Assembly (NCBI RefSeq): GCF_000506985.1
Contig: NZ_KI650979.1
Span: 1,798,710-1,862,709 of the forward strand
Direction: 5' to 3'
Length of the DNA: 64,000 nt
From: Advenella kashmirensis W13003
GTDB lineage: Bacteria > Pseudomonadota > Gammaproteobacteria > Burkholderiales > Burkholderiaceae_B
Shown here: positions 25,066 through 33,691 of the stretch, piece by piece
Layout of the letters: each line of letters opens with the position of its first letter
Position numbering within the stretch: position 1 is the first letter of the stretch
Notes under the pieces: generated by a model
The model's input: only the letters and a program-made list of their open reading frames with translations
Database searches by the model: none
What the model was told of the DNA's origin: nothing
Made by a program: the position numbers and the translations under genes

Positions 25066-27471
25066 ATGATTAATAAGTTAACAAGCATCGTCATCGCGCT
25101 CGTGGGTCTGGCGATGTTATACATGGGCGGTCAACTGCTGATGGCAGGCGGCTCGCCGTTCTACGCCATCCTGGCAATCGGGCTTCTGATTACCGCTTTC
25201 CTGCTTTTTAAAAATCGCGCCGTGGCCTTAACGGTCTATGCAGTCATCATGTGGATCGTGATGGCCTGGATTGTCTACGAAGTCGGTTTCGATAAATGGC
25301 AGTGGATTCCGCGTGGCGATATTATCGGTCTGATCGGTCTGTGGCTGGCATTACCGTGGGTGGTGCGTCCTCTGTTCAGGAAACAGGACCCGGCCGCTGA
25401 CCGCGTTTTTCATCCCTTCCTTGGTGGCACCGTCATTTTTGCGATCATACTTGTGATTGGCATGATGTTCTACGATCCGTATCCGCAGCAAGGCAATCTG
25501 ACAAGCAACCGCAATGTCGCCGATGTTGCCGTCGCGCAGAATGACTGGACGGCCTATGGTGGTACAAACAACGGCTTGCGGTTTTCCGCACTCAAGCAAA
25601 TCACCAAAGACAATGTCGGCGATCTGGAAGTGGCCTGGACCTATCACACGGGTGATCTGCGTCAGGACAAAGACGCCAGCGAGTATACCTTTGAGTCTAC
25701 GCCGCTGAAAGTCAACAACACGGTATACCTGTGTACCGCGCATAATGAAGTCCATGCCCTGAACCCGGAAACCGGTGAACTGAAATGGAAATATGCGCCG
25801 GAAAAAGATCGCTCTTATTTGCAGCAGCACCAGACCTGCCGAGGCGTAAGTTACTACGCTGCTAATAGCGTTGCAGGCACATCGCCTGCCGATTCAACAC
25901 CCGCGGCCGCACCCGCTCAGGCCCAGGCAGCCGTATGCAGCAAGCGCATCCTGAGCGCCACGGCAGGTGCCGACCTGATCGCGCTGGACGCCGATACGGG
26001 CAAGCTTTGCGCGGATTTCGGCAAGGATGGCGTAGTTGATCTGCGCGCCAATATGGGCGAAGTTCGTCCGCATGCATTGATGCAAACCGCGGCGCCGCTG
26101 GTAGCCGGTAACCTGGTCATTGTGGGCGGCTCTGTCATGGATAACGGATATGACAAAGGCAATCCTTCGGGCGTGATTCGGGCCTATGACGTAACAACCG
26201 GGCGCCTGGTATGGAACTTTGATCCGGCCAATCCCGACAACACGCAGCCTATTGCTGAAGGTCAGACTTATCCTCAGGACACGCCAGTAGCCTGGGCGAC
26301 GCTGAGCGCAGACACCAAAAATGGCATTGTGTACGTGCCATTCGGTAACGCGTCCCCGGATCTGCTGAGCGATCAGCGTGACCCCAATAGTAATACCGAG
26401 AAGTTTCGTGATGCGTTGGTTGCCCTGGATTTGAAAACCGGCGCACTTAAATGGCGCTTCCAGTCCTCTGCGAACGATTTGTGGGATCGGGATAATCCAT
26501 CGCAGCCCTCGCTGCTGGATATCGATTACCAGGGCCAAAAGCAGCCAGTTGTCGTGTTGCCCACCAAAGTCGGCAATCTGTTTGTCCTGAATCGCCTGAC
26601 CGGCGAGGCCGTGTATCCCATCAAGCAGGTTGATGTTTCGACCAAAGGTCTGACAGGTGAAACCTATGCGCCAACGCAGCCGGTGTCGGCCCTGAATTTC
26701 ATTCCTGAGCCGCTGACTGAAAAATCCATGTGGGGCATGACCCCATTCGATCAGATGGCGTGCCGTATTGAGTTCAATACATTGCGCTACGATGGCAACC
26801 CCTGGACGCCTTCCACCGAAACCGGTTCCCTGATTTTCCCAGGTAATATCGGCGCCTTCAACTGGGGCTCAGTGGCTATTGACCCCGAGCGCCAGATTCT
26901 GATCGGCGCACCGGTCCGTCTGGCCTATAAATATAATCTCATCAAGCGTACGCCCGAAACGGCCGACAAACGTTTGTTTACCAAGGATGATACCCCGTAC
27001 TGGAACGAGAATTTTGAAGGCACGTACGCCACCCAGATTCGGCAGTTCGCCTCAGCTCTTGGGGTGCCGTGCATTGCACCGCCGTGGGGTCGCATGGTCG
27101 GGGTTGACTTGACCACCGGCAAAACGGCCTGGATGCGTCGCATCGGCAATACCAAAAATCTGCAGACCACCTTTCTGCCCATGCGCTTTCCCATTGGCTT
27201 TCCGATGGGCATGGTGGCGCACGGCGGTCCGCTCACAACAGCGGGTGATATCGTGTTCCATGGCGCAACGGCAGATAATTTCTTCCGTGCTTATGATATC
27301 AATACCGGCGAGATGCTTTGGGAAACCGAATTGCCGGCCGGCGCCCAGGCCACGCCATCTACCTACATGGGAGCGGATAACAGGCAGTACGTGATTATCG
27401 CAGCTGGTGGTCACGGTTCGCTTGGCACGCAGCAGGGCGATGTGGTGGTAGCGTTCCGATTGAAGAAGTAG
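25066..27471 (+). CDS. gcd: membrane-bound PQQ-dependent glucose/polyol dehydrogenase
   Basis: 801 residues from the ATG at 25066, which follows AAGGAG by 7 nt. Residues 1-140 hold about five transmembrane helices that anchor the enzyme and pass electrons to ubiquinone. From about residue 160 the PQQ beta-propeller begins (NDWTAYGGTNNGLRFSAL, DLEVAWTYHTGDL), as in E. coli Gcd, which oxidises aldoses to lactones in the periplasm. Cysteines and motifs of the quinoprotein family are present (ANDLWDRDNPSQPSLLDI). Residues about 268-292 form an Ala/Pro-rich insert. Convergent with the cytochrome b561 gene 4 bp away. PQQ synthesis genes are not in this window. Confidence 0.93.
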   Translation: MINKLTSIVIALVGLAMLYMGGQLLMAGGSPFYAILAIGLLITAFLLFKNRAVALTVYAVIMWIVMAWIVYEVGFDKWQWIPRGDIIGLIGLWLALPWVVRPLFRKQDPAADRVFHPFLGGTVIFAIILVIGMMFYDPYPQQGNLTSNRNVADVAVAQNDWTAYGGTNNGLRFSALKQITKDNVGDLEVAWTYHTGDLRQDKDASEYTFESTPLKVNNTVYLCTAHNEVHALNPETGELKWKYAPEKDRSYLQQHQTCRGVSYYAANSVAGTSPADSTPAAAPAQAQAAVCSKRILSATAGADLIALDADTGKLCADFGKDGVVDLRANMGEVRPHALMQTAAPLVAGNLVIVGGSVMDNGYDKGNPSGVIRAYDVTTGRLVWNFDPANPDNTQPIAEGQTYPQDTPVAWATLSADTKNGIVYVPFGNASPDLLSDQRDPNSNTEKFRDALVALDLKTGALKWRFQSSANDLWDRDNPSQPSLLDIDYQGQKQPVVVLPTKVGNLFVLNRLTGEAVYPIKQVDVSTKGLTGETYAPTQPVSALNFIPEPLTEKSMWGMTPFDQMACRIEFNTLRYDGNPWTPSTETGSLIFPGNIGAFNWGSVAIDPERQILIGAPVRLAYKYNLIKRTPETADKRLFTKDDTPYWNENFEGTYATQIRQFASALGVPCIAPPWGRMVGVDLTTGKTAWMRRIGNTKNLQTTFLPMRFPIGFPMGMVAHGGPLTTAGDIVFHGATADNFFRAYDINTGEMLWETELPAGAQATPSTYMGADNRQYVIIAAGGHGSLGTQQGDVVVAFRLKK

Positions 27472-27475
27472 TATT

Positions 27476-28030
27476 TCAGGCGCGATTGCGGGTCATCGAC
27501 TCCAATACTCCATCGCGCCTGATCAACCCATGGAACAACCCTGCCGCCAGATGCAGCAATACAGTCGCAAACAATAAATAGGCCAGGTATCGATGGGTTG
27601 AACGCAGCACGGCGAACACATTTGCATTATCTGGTGCGATGGGCGGCAATGTCCAGCCGCCGGCCAGGGTGACGGGCGTACCGCTGGCCGAAACCATCGC
27701 CCAGCCGATGAGTGGCATGGTGAACATAAGCAGGTAAAGCAGCCAATGTGAAGCGAGCGCTGCGCGTTTCTGCCACCCTGGCAAATCCGCCGGCAATGGT
27801 GGTGTGCCCTTGATCATGCGCACGATGAGTCGCAAACACACAAGTAATAGCAGCAGGGCGCCCAGCGGTTTGTGGACGGCCAGCAGCCAATTGTGTTTTT
27901 CGGAAACGGACGTGACCATGCCAACGCCGATAAAGAGCATTGACAGAATGCCAATGGCCATCAGCCAGTGCAGCATTCTTGCGATGAGACTGAAGCTCGT
28001 ATTCTGTGTTTGATTCATAGATTGATTCAT
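27476..28030 (-). CDS. cytochrome b561-family membrane protein
   Basis: 184 residues from the ATG at 28030, whose ATGA overlaps the stop of the catalase-like gene; an ATG at 28018 is an alternative. Four transmembrane helices with haem-ligand histidines are visible: ARMLHWLMA (about 20), AVHKPLGALLLL (about 55), SHWLLYLLM and HRYLAYLLFATVLLHLAAGLFHG. Such proteins pass electrons between quinol and periplasmic partners. Coupling to the catalase-like gene suggests it reduces that protein. It should be part of the ECF regulon through the promoter at 29171-29197. Confidence 0.88.
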   Translation of the reverse strand: MNQSMNQTQNTSFSLIARMLHWLMAIGILSMLFIGVGMVTSVSEKHNWLLAVHKPLGALLLLLVCLRLIVRMIKGTPPLPADLPGWQKRAALASHWLLYLLMFTMPLIGWAMVSASGTPVTLAGGWTLPPIAPDNANVFAVLRSTHRYLAYLLFATVLLHLAAGLFHGLIRRDGVLESMTRNRA

Positions 28031-29130
28031 CTTGAGTGCTCCGAAGCGGCTGACGAAGAGGATGGCATGGGGCGGCTCAGTCCTTCGTGGGTGCGCCGGT
28101 CGACCGAGACGGCGTACACGGAAGATCGTGCAGGCAACAATGGATCGTCCGAGATGGCCATGCCTTGCGGCAAAACGGTTGGGTCGAAGTTGATATCGCG
28201 ACAAGGTCCGTTGTCCTGGGGCTGACTTTTATCGATCACAATTGTGCCTGCCTCAACCTGCCGGCGTGATGCCGGCCATGGTCGGGTAGCGTCGTTGCTT
28301 GGGTCGCCGGGATCGGCCACGGTGACAATCAACTTCCAGCGCAGGGGGCCCGCTGACAGGCGCTGATTCAGATCCTTGTCCAGATAGTTCTGATCATGCT
28401 CCGGGGTGGCATCGGCCGCAGCGGGTTCGCCCACGGGCACCACGCGCCAGCGCACGTTCTGGCGGGTGCCTGCATCATTGATAAACACAAATGCATTCAG
28501 ACTGTAATAGGCTTCGGTGGCAAAGCTGGCCGATGGCCGTGCTGTCTTGACCCACTCGCGAAAATTGGCCGTTTCAGGATGCGAGGCAAAAAAGGCCTTG
28601 ATTCTGGCCGGATCCGGCTTGCCTGTTTTCGGATCGGGTGCGCCGGCCAGTTGTTGTTCATAGAAGCTTTCCGGTGTTGCAACCGGGAAAACAGGCATGC
28701 TGTTCATTGCGGCACGCCATTGCTGACCGTCGGGCATGGTGAAACGCAGTGCGAAGCTGCGGATAGGGACACTGGAATCAGGTGCATAGGGGTTGGGTCC
28801 GGGTAGTGCCAGCCGCCCAACTAAAGGGGTGGTGGTTCCGGGTGAAAATAGCGGCGCGCTCGACAGCGCCTGCGCCTGGCCGCTACTTTCAAAGTGACCG
28901 GTCACACAAACGCCTTTGGCGTGATTGCGGCGGAAACCCGGGTGGCTCTTGCCGCCGGGTTCGAATGTATTGGCAATACGATCCGCTGTCAGGCGTTGCG
29001 GGGCCAGCCAGCCCCCGGTATAGCCAAAGGCGGCGCCAATGCCCAGCACAGCAACGCCGATCACGGCGAGTCGCATCAATTTTTGCCCGGTGGTCATCGC
29101 GGGCGGACGAGATCCTTTCTTTTCCAGCAT
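28027..29130 (-). CDS. membrane-anchored catalase-family haem peroxidase (SrpA-like)
   Basis: 367 residues from the ATG at 29130 (GGAGAAG upstream). Residues about 20-45 are a single membrane segment (LAVIGVAVLGIGAAFGYTGGWL), so the haem domain is probably periplasmic. The catalase core is shortened: HPGFRRNHAKGVCVTGHF includes the distal histidine, and FVFINDAGTRQNVRWRVVP matches the central region. This is the small catalase-related peroxidase type rather than a full 480-residue catalase. It is operonic with cytochrome b561 and divergent from an ECF sigma factor, with a matching ECF promoter upstream, which points to oxidative-stress control. Confidence 0.88.
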   Translation of the reverse strand: MLEKKGSRPPAMTTGQKLMRLAVIGVAVLGIGAAFGYTGGWLAPQRLTADRIANTFEPGGKSHPGFRRNHAKGVCVTGHFESSGQAQALSSAPLFSPGTTTPLVGRLALPGPNPYAPDSSVPIRSFALRFTMPDGQQWRAAMNSMPVFPVATPESFYEQQLAGAPDPKTGKPDPARIKAFFASHPETANFREWVKTARPSASFATEAYYSLNAFVFINDAGTRQNVRWRVVPVGEPAAADATPEHDQNYLDKDLNQRLSAGPLRWKLIVTVADPGDPSNDATRPWPASRRQVEAGTIVIDKSQPQDNGPCRDINFDPTVLPQGMAISDDPLLPARSSVYAVSVDRRTHEGLSRPMPSSSSAASEHSR

Positions 29131-29170
29131 CGTACTTCTCCGGCCTGTCGGCCTGTTGCACATGTGGATA

Positions 29171-29197
29171 AAGACGTTCTCGCATTTTTTTTATTCC
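29171..29197 (-). promoter_or_regulatory. ECF sigma promoter of the catalase-like/b561 operon
   Basis: On the minus strand the -35 element GGAATA (29197-29192) and the -10 element CGTCTT (29176-29171) are separated by 15 bp. The same two hexamers with the same spacing occur in the opposite direction before the sigma factor gene. It lies about 40 bp upstream of the catalase-like start. Confidence 0.65.
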
Positions 29198-29202
29198 GAA
29201 AT

Positions 29203-29229
29203 GGAATAATATCGAATCACAAACGTCTT
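29203..29229 (+). promoter_or_regulatory. ECF sigma autoregulatory promoter
   Basis: GGAATA (29203-29208), 15-bp spacer, CGTCTT (29224-29229), 40 bp upstream of the sigma factor start. It is identical in both hexamers and spacing to the divergent element at 29171-29197. GGAAT/CGTC-type pairs are typical of RpoE-like ECF sigma factors. Confidence 0.65.
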
Positions 29230-29268
29230 ACAGGGGCCTTGCATTGTTTGCAATCACCCGGGCAGGAC

Positions 29269-29871
29269 ATGAACACGCACTCTATTTTCAACCAAAAGGA
29301 CGGGCAATATGATCTGCCCGCAGAGGATGTACCGCTGATGCCGGATACCAAAAGCGAAGGTGATATCACGGATGACATGTCCGATGCATCGCTGCGCGAG
29401 TTGTTGCCCCGGCTGTATCGTTTTGCGCTGTGGCTGAGCAAAGACCCGTCCACTGCCGATGATCTGGTGCAGGCGAGCATCGAACGCGCCCTTAAACACC
29501 AGCATACGCGCCGGCCGGACGGGGATTTGCGAGCCTGGCTGTTCTCGATCCTGTATCGGCAGTTCATTGATACCACGCGTAATGCCAGGCGCTACGCACG
29601 TCTATTGGAATGGTTCCGCAAAGCCGATGATGCGCCATCGGCCGAACGCCACGTGCAGGCGCGCGCTTCGCTGCAGGCATTCGAACAGTTGCCCGAAGCG
29701 CAGCGAACCCTGTTATGGCTGGTCAGCGTCGATGGGCTCAGTTACAAGGCTGTCGCCGATATGTTTGATGTCCCGCTGGGAACAATTATGTCTCGCCTTT
29801 CGAGGGCGCGCGGCGCGTTGCGCGATGCCTGTGACGGTGAATCCAGGCCACATCTGAGGATATTGAAATGA
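29269..29871 (+). CDS. ECF-family RNA polymerase sigma factor
   Basis: 200 residues from the ATG at 29269 (GGCAGGAC upstream). After a non-conserved 40-residue N-terminus, region 2 is seen at LLPRLYRFALWLSKDPSTAD and DLVQASIERALKH, and region 4 at LPEAQRTLLWLVSVDGLSYK with the helix-turn-helix VADMFDVPLGTIMSRLSRAR. The 4-bp overlap with the following gene, a membrane anti-sigma factor, is the classical arrangement. It probably transcribes itself and the divergent catalase-like/b561 operon. Confidence 0.92.
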   Translation: MNTHSIFNQKDGQYDLPAEDVPLMPDTKSEGDITDDMSDASLRELLPRLYRFALWLSKDPSTADDLVQASIERALKHQHTRRPDGDLRAWLFSILYRQFIDTTRNARRYARLLEWFRKADDAPSAERHVQARASLQAFEQLPEAQRTLLWLVSVDGLSYKAVADMFDVPLGTIMSRLSRARGALRDACDGESRPHLRILK

Positions 29872-30614
29872 GTAACGATCTACGCATTGATGAGAGGATG
29901 CGACACGCCTATGTAGACGGACGGTTGAGCCAGCAAGAGCAGAAAGCGATGGCCATCTATCTGGCTGCCCATCCGCAAGAGGCTCGGGAACTGGACGCCT
30001 GGCGCAAGGACGCCGCTCAATTGCGGGCGGCATGGCAAACGGCCGAGCCTCCGTTGAGTCCTGCGCTGGATCCGGCCGCGATCCGTAAGCGCATGCAAGA
30101 ACGCAACCACATGCGCTGGAAACTGGCAGCCAGCGTTTTCGTGGCCCTCTGTGTCGGCGGCTTGACGGGGTGGCAGCTCAATCCTGGAACCGCATCGCAA
30201 TCGAGTCTGATCGCGCGCCCGTTGCCTATGCAGGACGCGATCCAGGCATACCGCGTCTTCGCCGACAATCCGGCCCTGCGTGCCGATGCGCTGGCGACTG
30301 AGACCGATTTGCAACAATGGATGGCAACGCATTTTTCAAATGCGCAACGCCTGCCTGACCTGACCAGCAAGGGCTTTTATCCTGCCTCTGCCCGTATGCT
30401 GGTGACCGAAGAGGGGCCGGCCGCCGTTGTAATGTATAAGAATGACGTGGGCCGGCAAACCGGATTCTACATCCGGCCTCCGGGCCCGGGAAACAAGCTG
30501 CTCCCGGAAGGGCAACGACAGGAAGGGGCGCTGCTTACGCGCTACTGGTCGGACAAGGGCTACAATTATGCGCTGGTAGGCAGCGATGCTGTGGTGATGA
30601 ATGGGGCGGGCTGA
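29868..30614 (+). CDS. membrane-spanning anti-sigma factor
   Basis: A 248-residue protein. The N-terminal cytoplasmic part (residues 1-80) has the compact helical anti-sigma look (RMRHAYVDGRLSQQEQKAMA); there is no HxxxCxxC zinc motif. One membrane helix is at about 84-104 (LAASVFVALCVGGLTGW). The rest (105-248) is periplasmic and should sense the signal. The start codon overlaps the sigma gene stop (ATGA). Release of the sigma factor presumably follows an envelope oxidant signal; this is inference from the regulon. Confidence 0.88.
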   Translation: MSNDLRIDERMRHAYVDGRLSQQEQKAMAIYLAAHPQEARELDAWRKDAAQLRAAWQTAEPPLSPALDPAAIRKRMQERNHMRWKLAASVFVALCVGGLTGWQLNPGTASQSSLIARPLPMQDAIQAYRVFADNPALRADALATETDLQQWMATHFSNAQRLPDLTSKGFYPASARMLVTEEGPAAVVMYKNDVGRQTGFYIRPPGPGNKLLPEGQRQEGALLTRYWSDKGYNYALVGSDAVVMNGAG

Positions 30615-30842
30615 ATGGAGAGGGTTCTGTCATTCAAGGAACTGCAACGTTCGCATTCTCGCCGTAGATGCAGTAGTGGGTGGCCGACCGAAACTATAAC
30701 TCACCAAAAATAAAGTGCATTTAATTGAAAAATACAATCATCTGTGTTCGAATGATATAGATGGTTCAATAGTCGCGCCCATTCCTGCTTTCGTTTGCCA
30801 CGCTATAAAACAGCGGCTAAAACTTGTAAAGAGGAGGTGTTT

Positions 30843-31283
30843 ATGACTGCCCCGATACAGCGGCCACGGTCATCATTAGCTCATTCCATATATCAGTTGC
30901 TCAATCCCATTCCGTTCGGATTCTTTGTCGCTGCATTGATATTTGACATCGTCTATTTCCAGACGGCAGAAATGATGTGGAGTAAAAGTGCTGCATGGCT
31001 TATCACAATTGGCTTGTTTTTTGCCATCATTCCACGCCTGATTAATCTTGTCCAAGTGTGGATTCCCCGGGGGCGTGTGGTACCGGGCGCCGAAAAAGCG
31101 GATTTCGGCCTCAATTTCATTGGCATCCTGGCCGCCATTCTCAATGCATTTATCCACAGTCGGGACGCCTATGCAGTCATGCCGTCAGGTTTGATTCTGT
31201 CTGTCATTACGGTCTTATGCATTGCTTTGGCCACCGTCATCGCGTCGACGTTCTATGTACCAGGGAGGCAGAGTCATGTCTAA
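30843..31283 (+). CDS. DUF2231-type inner-membrane protein
   Basis: 146 residues from the ATG at 30843, which follows AGAGGAGG; an earlier frame from 30795 has no ribosome site. Four hydrophobic segments are visible (about 22-40, 50-68, 88-104, 115-138). The layout and SLAHSIYQLLNPIPFGFFVA resemble DUF2231 membrane proteins, which often sit beside periplasmic redox enzymes. Its end overlaps the sorbosone-dehydrogenase-like gene by 8 bp, so it may provide an electron or membrane partner for that enzyme. Function unknown. Confidence 0.72.
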   Translation: MTAPIQRPRSSLAHSIYQLLNPIPFGFFVAALIFDIVYFQTAEMMWSKSAAWLITIGLFFAIIPRLINLVQVWIPRGRVVPGAEKADFGLNFIGILAAILNAFIHSRDAYAVMPSGLILSVITVLCIALATVIASTFYVPGRQSHV

Positions 31284-32592
31284 GATCAAATGGCGTTTAC
31301 CCCTCGCTTTGGTACTCGGCGCCTTGCTTGCGGCATGCGGTGACAAAGCATCCATGGGTCCGGACGATCAACTTGGTGCCAATCCTTCGCTTCCTGAGCC
31401 GAAGAATTTTTTCTCTCCGCCCATGCAAGTGCCTGACGGTGTCGGCTGGCCTGCCGACAAGACCCCAACCGTTGCCAGCGGACTGAAGATCGAAAAGATA
31501 GCAACGGATCTGGAACATCCCAGACAGCTTTATACGCTGCCCAATGGGGATGTATTGGTTGTAGAGACAAACTCACCAGGAACGGCCCCTGTGACAGCAC
31601 CCAAGAAGCTCTTCGCCAGCCAGGTGATGGGGCGCTCGGGCAAGGGCGGCAAAGGAGGGAATCGCATCACGCTTCTCAGACAGAAAGGTGGGTCCGGCGA
31701 GTGGGAAAAGCACACTTTCCTGGAGAACCTTGATTCGCCCTTCGGCGTTCAACTCATTGGCGATACCTTGTACGTTGCCAATACCGGCAACATCATGAAG
31801 TACCACTATGTGTCCGGCGAGACCCGCTTGTCGGATCCAGGTACCGAGTTCACCGATTTACCGAATACGATCAACCACCATTGGACCAAAGCACTGCTGG
31901 CTAGTCCGGATGGCTCAAAACTGTACGTCGGTGTGGGCTCGAACAGCAATATCACCGAGAACGGGCTGGCCGTCGAGTATCGTCGCGCGACGGTGCTTGA
32001 AGTCGACGCAAAGAACGGTGCAAGCCGGATTTTTGCTTCTGGACTGCGCAATCCGACCGGACTGGACTGGGAACCCCAAACAGGCAAGCTCTGGGCCATC
32101 GTGAACGAACGCGACGAGATCGGGCCTGATCTGGTTCCGGATTACATCACGTCGGTGAAGGACGGGGGCTTTTATGGCTGGCCTTATAGTTATTACGGCC
32201 AGCATATTGATACGCGGGTCAAGCCGCAACGTCCGGACCTTGTCAGCAAGGCAATCGTTCCGGATTACTCCCTGGGCTCGCACGTGGCACCCCTTGGTGT
32301 GCATTTTTACACCGGCCAGAACCTGCCGGAGAAATACCGGGGCGGCGTCTTTGTAAGCGAACATGGAAGCTGGAACCGATCGCCATTGAACGGCTATCGG
32401 ATCAGCTACATCCCGTTCAGCGACGGCAAGCCAGCCGGAAAGGCGGAGCCTGTTGTGTCCGGCTTTGTGTCTGAAGACGAAGAAAATCTTTTTGGTGCAC
32501 CGGTTGGTTTGACTCAGGGCAAGGATGGCGCACTTCTCTTTGCTGATGATGTGGGCAATACTGTCTGGCGGGTTACGGTCGCGGGTCAGTAG
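31276..32592 (+). CDS. sorbosone dehydrogenase-like lipoprotein (PQQ-type sugar dehydrogenase fold)
   Basis: 438 residues from the ATG at 31276 (GGGAGGCAG upstream). Residues 1-19 end in the lipobox LLAAC, so it is probably a lipoprotein facing the periplasm. The body is a six-bladed propeller of the soluble glucose/L-sorbosone dehydrogenase type: DLEHPRQLYTLPNGDVLVVE, FASGLRNPTGLDWEP, LWAIVNERDEIGPD and VFVSEHGSWNRSPLNGYRI. Family members oxidise aldoses or ketoses with PQQ. It is translationally coupled to the DUF2231 gene. Confidence 0.88.
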   Translation: MSKIKWRLPLALVLGALLAACGDKASMGPDDQLGANPSLPEPKNFFSPPMQVPDGVGWPADKTPTVASGLKIEKIATDLEHPRQLYTLPNGDVLVVETNSPGTAPVTAPKKLFASQVMGRSGKGGKGGNRITLLRQKGGSGEWEKHTFLENLDSPFGVQLIGDTLYVANTGNIMKYHYVSGETRLSDPGTEFTDLPNTINHHWTKALLASPDGSKLYVGVGSNSNITENGLAVEYRRATVLEVDAKNGASRIFASGLRNPTGLDWEPQTGKLWAIVNERDEIGPDLVPDYITSVKDGGFYGWPYSYYGQHIDTRVKPQRPDLVSKAIVPDYSLGSHVAPLGVHFYTGQNLPEKYRGGVFVSEHGSWNRSPLNGYRISYIPFSDGKPAGKAEPVVSGFVSEDEENLFGAPVGLTQGKDGALLFADDVGNTVWRVTVAGQ

Positions 32593-32606
32593 TGTTTTTT
32601 GTCTTG

Positions 32607-32633
32607 TGCGGGCACGTCAATGACGTGTCCGCA
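32607..32633 (+). terminator. strong hairpin after the sorbosone-dehydrogenase-like gene
   Basis: TGCGGGCACGTCA (32607-32619) pairs with TGACGTGTCCGCA (32621-32633) with one G-T wobble. No T-run follows, so it may be a transcript-end stabiliser or a factor-dependent terminator, or a palindromic binding site (core CACGTCA-A-TGACGTG). Confidence 0.4.
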
Positions 32634-32763
32634 GCAAACGGGGCAAGTGATTATTCGAGCCCCGTAGCAGGCGACCGCTGTTCATTGAATGCTTCGATAA
32701 ATTGAACACTTGGCAATTTTTGCCAATTCCTGGGCAGTAAAGTATTGCGTCAACTAAATATAC

Positions 32764-32781
32764 TGATTACTATTCGCATTT
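32764..32781. promoter_or_regulatory. candidate Fur box before the iron-uptake operon
   Basis: The sequence TGATTACTATTCGCA (32764-32778) matches 11 of 14 positions of the 7-1-7 Fur core TGATAATnATTATCA. It is 62 bp upstream of the FTR1 start. Iron repression through Fur is usual for EfeUOB operons. Confidence 0.5.
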
Positions 32782-32842
32782 AGCCAGAATTCAGAAACTG
32801 TAAAGTAAAATTACATTTTCCGGTTTTCATCAGGAATCGTCA

Positions 32843-33676
32843 GTGTTCATTCCATTTCTGATCATGTTGCGCGAAGGTATTGAGGCTGCGCTCATTGTAG
32901 GTATTGTGGCGGGCTTTTTAAAGAAAGGCGGCCATGGTAATTTGATGCCGGCGGTCTGGATCGGCGTTTTGCTGGCCGTCGCGCTCTCGTTGTTTGTCGG
33001 AGCGGGCCTGCAACTGTTTGCTGCCGAATTTCCGCAGAAACAGCAGGAACTGTTCGAGGGCGTGGTCGGACTCATCGCCGTCATTATGATCACCTCGATG
33101 GTGTTCTGGATGCGCAAGGCGGCACGCTCCATCAAGGGTCAACTGCATGCTTCCGTGGATCATGCCCTGGCGCGCAGCCACGGCCAGGCCTGGGCGCTCA
33201 TCGGCATGGTCTTTCTGGCTGTTGCGCGGGAGGGTCTTGAATCGGTCTTTTTTCTGCTGGCCATTTTCGAGCAAAGCGCTGATTGGCAGGCCCCTGTTGG
33301 TGCACTGGCGGGTATTGCACTCTCAGTTGCCGTTGGCTACGGGCTGTATACCGGCAGTGTGCGTCTGGACTTGCGCCGATTCTTCAAACTGACGGGTATA
33401 TTTCTGCTTTTCGTGGCAGCAGGCTTGCTTGCGGGCGCTGTGCGCAAATTTCATGAAGCGGGTATCTGGAACCAGTTGCAGCAGGTTGTCTTTGATTTCA
33501 GCGACACCTTGCCCCTGGACAGTCCGCTTGGCGCGCTCCTCTCGGGATTGCTCGGCTACCAGGAGGCACCTGTGCTGGGCGAGGTGATTGTCTATTTTGG
33601 TTTCCTGTTCATCAGCCTGTTTATTTTCCTGCAGTCGCAGCCACAGGCATCCGCTCCCGCACCGGCCCGTCCGTAA
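32843..33676 (+). CDS. efeU: FTR1-family high-affinity iron permease
   Basis: A 277-residue membrane protein starting at GTG 32843 (AGGA 8-9 nt upstream). Seven hydrophobic segments are visible, and the two iron-binding REGLE-type motifs are present: REGIE at residues 10-14 and REGLE at 129-133. EfeU moves iron across the inner membrane, supplied by EfeO and EfeB. It is the first gene of a four-gene operon, with a Fur-like site upstream. Confidence 0.93.
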   Translation: MFIPFLIMLREGIEAALIVGIVAGFLKKGGHGNLMPAVWIGVLLAVALSLFVGAGLQLFAAEFPQKQQELFEGVVGLIAVIMITSMVFWMRKAARSIKGQLHASVDHALARSHGQAWALIGMVFLAVAREGLESVFFLLAIFEQSADWQAPVGALAGIALSVAVGYGLYTGSVRLDLRRFFKLTGIFLLFVAAGLLAGAVRKFHEAGIWNQLQQVVFDFSDTLPLDSPLGALLSGLLGYQEAPVLGEVIVYFGFLFISLFIFLQSQPQASAPAPARP

Positions 33677-33691
33677 GTCAATCATAGGTCC

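Noticed and set aside
30638-30666. Possible ECF promoter GGAAC...CGTA before the DUF2231 gene
   Set aside because: The spacing is about 20 bp, and the hexamers do not match the GGAATA-N15-CGTCTT pair seen at 29171-29229.
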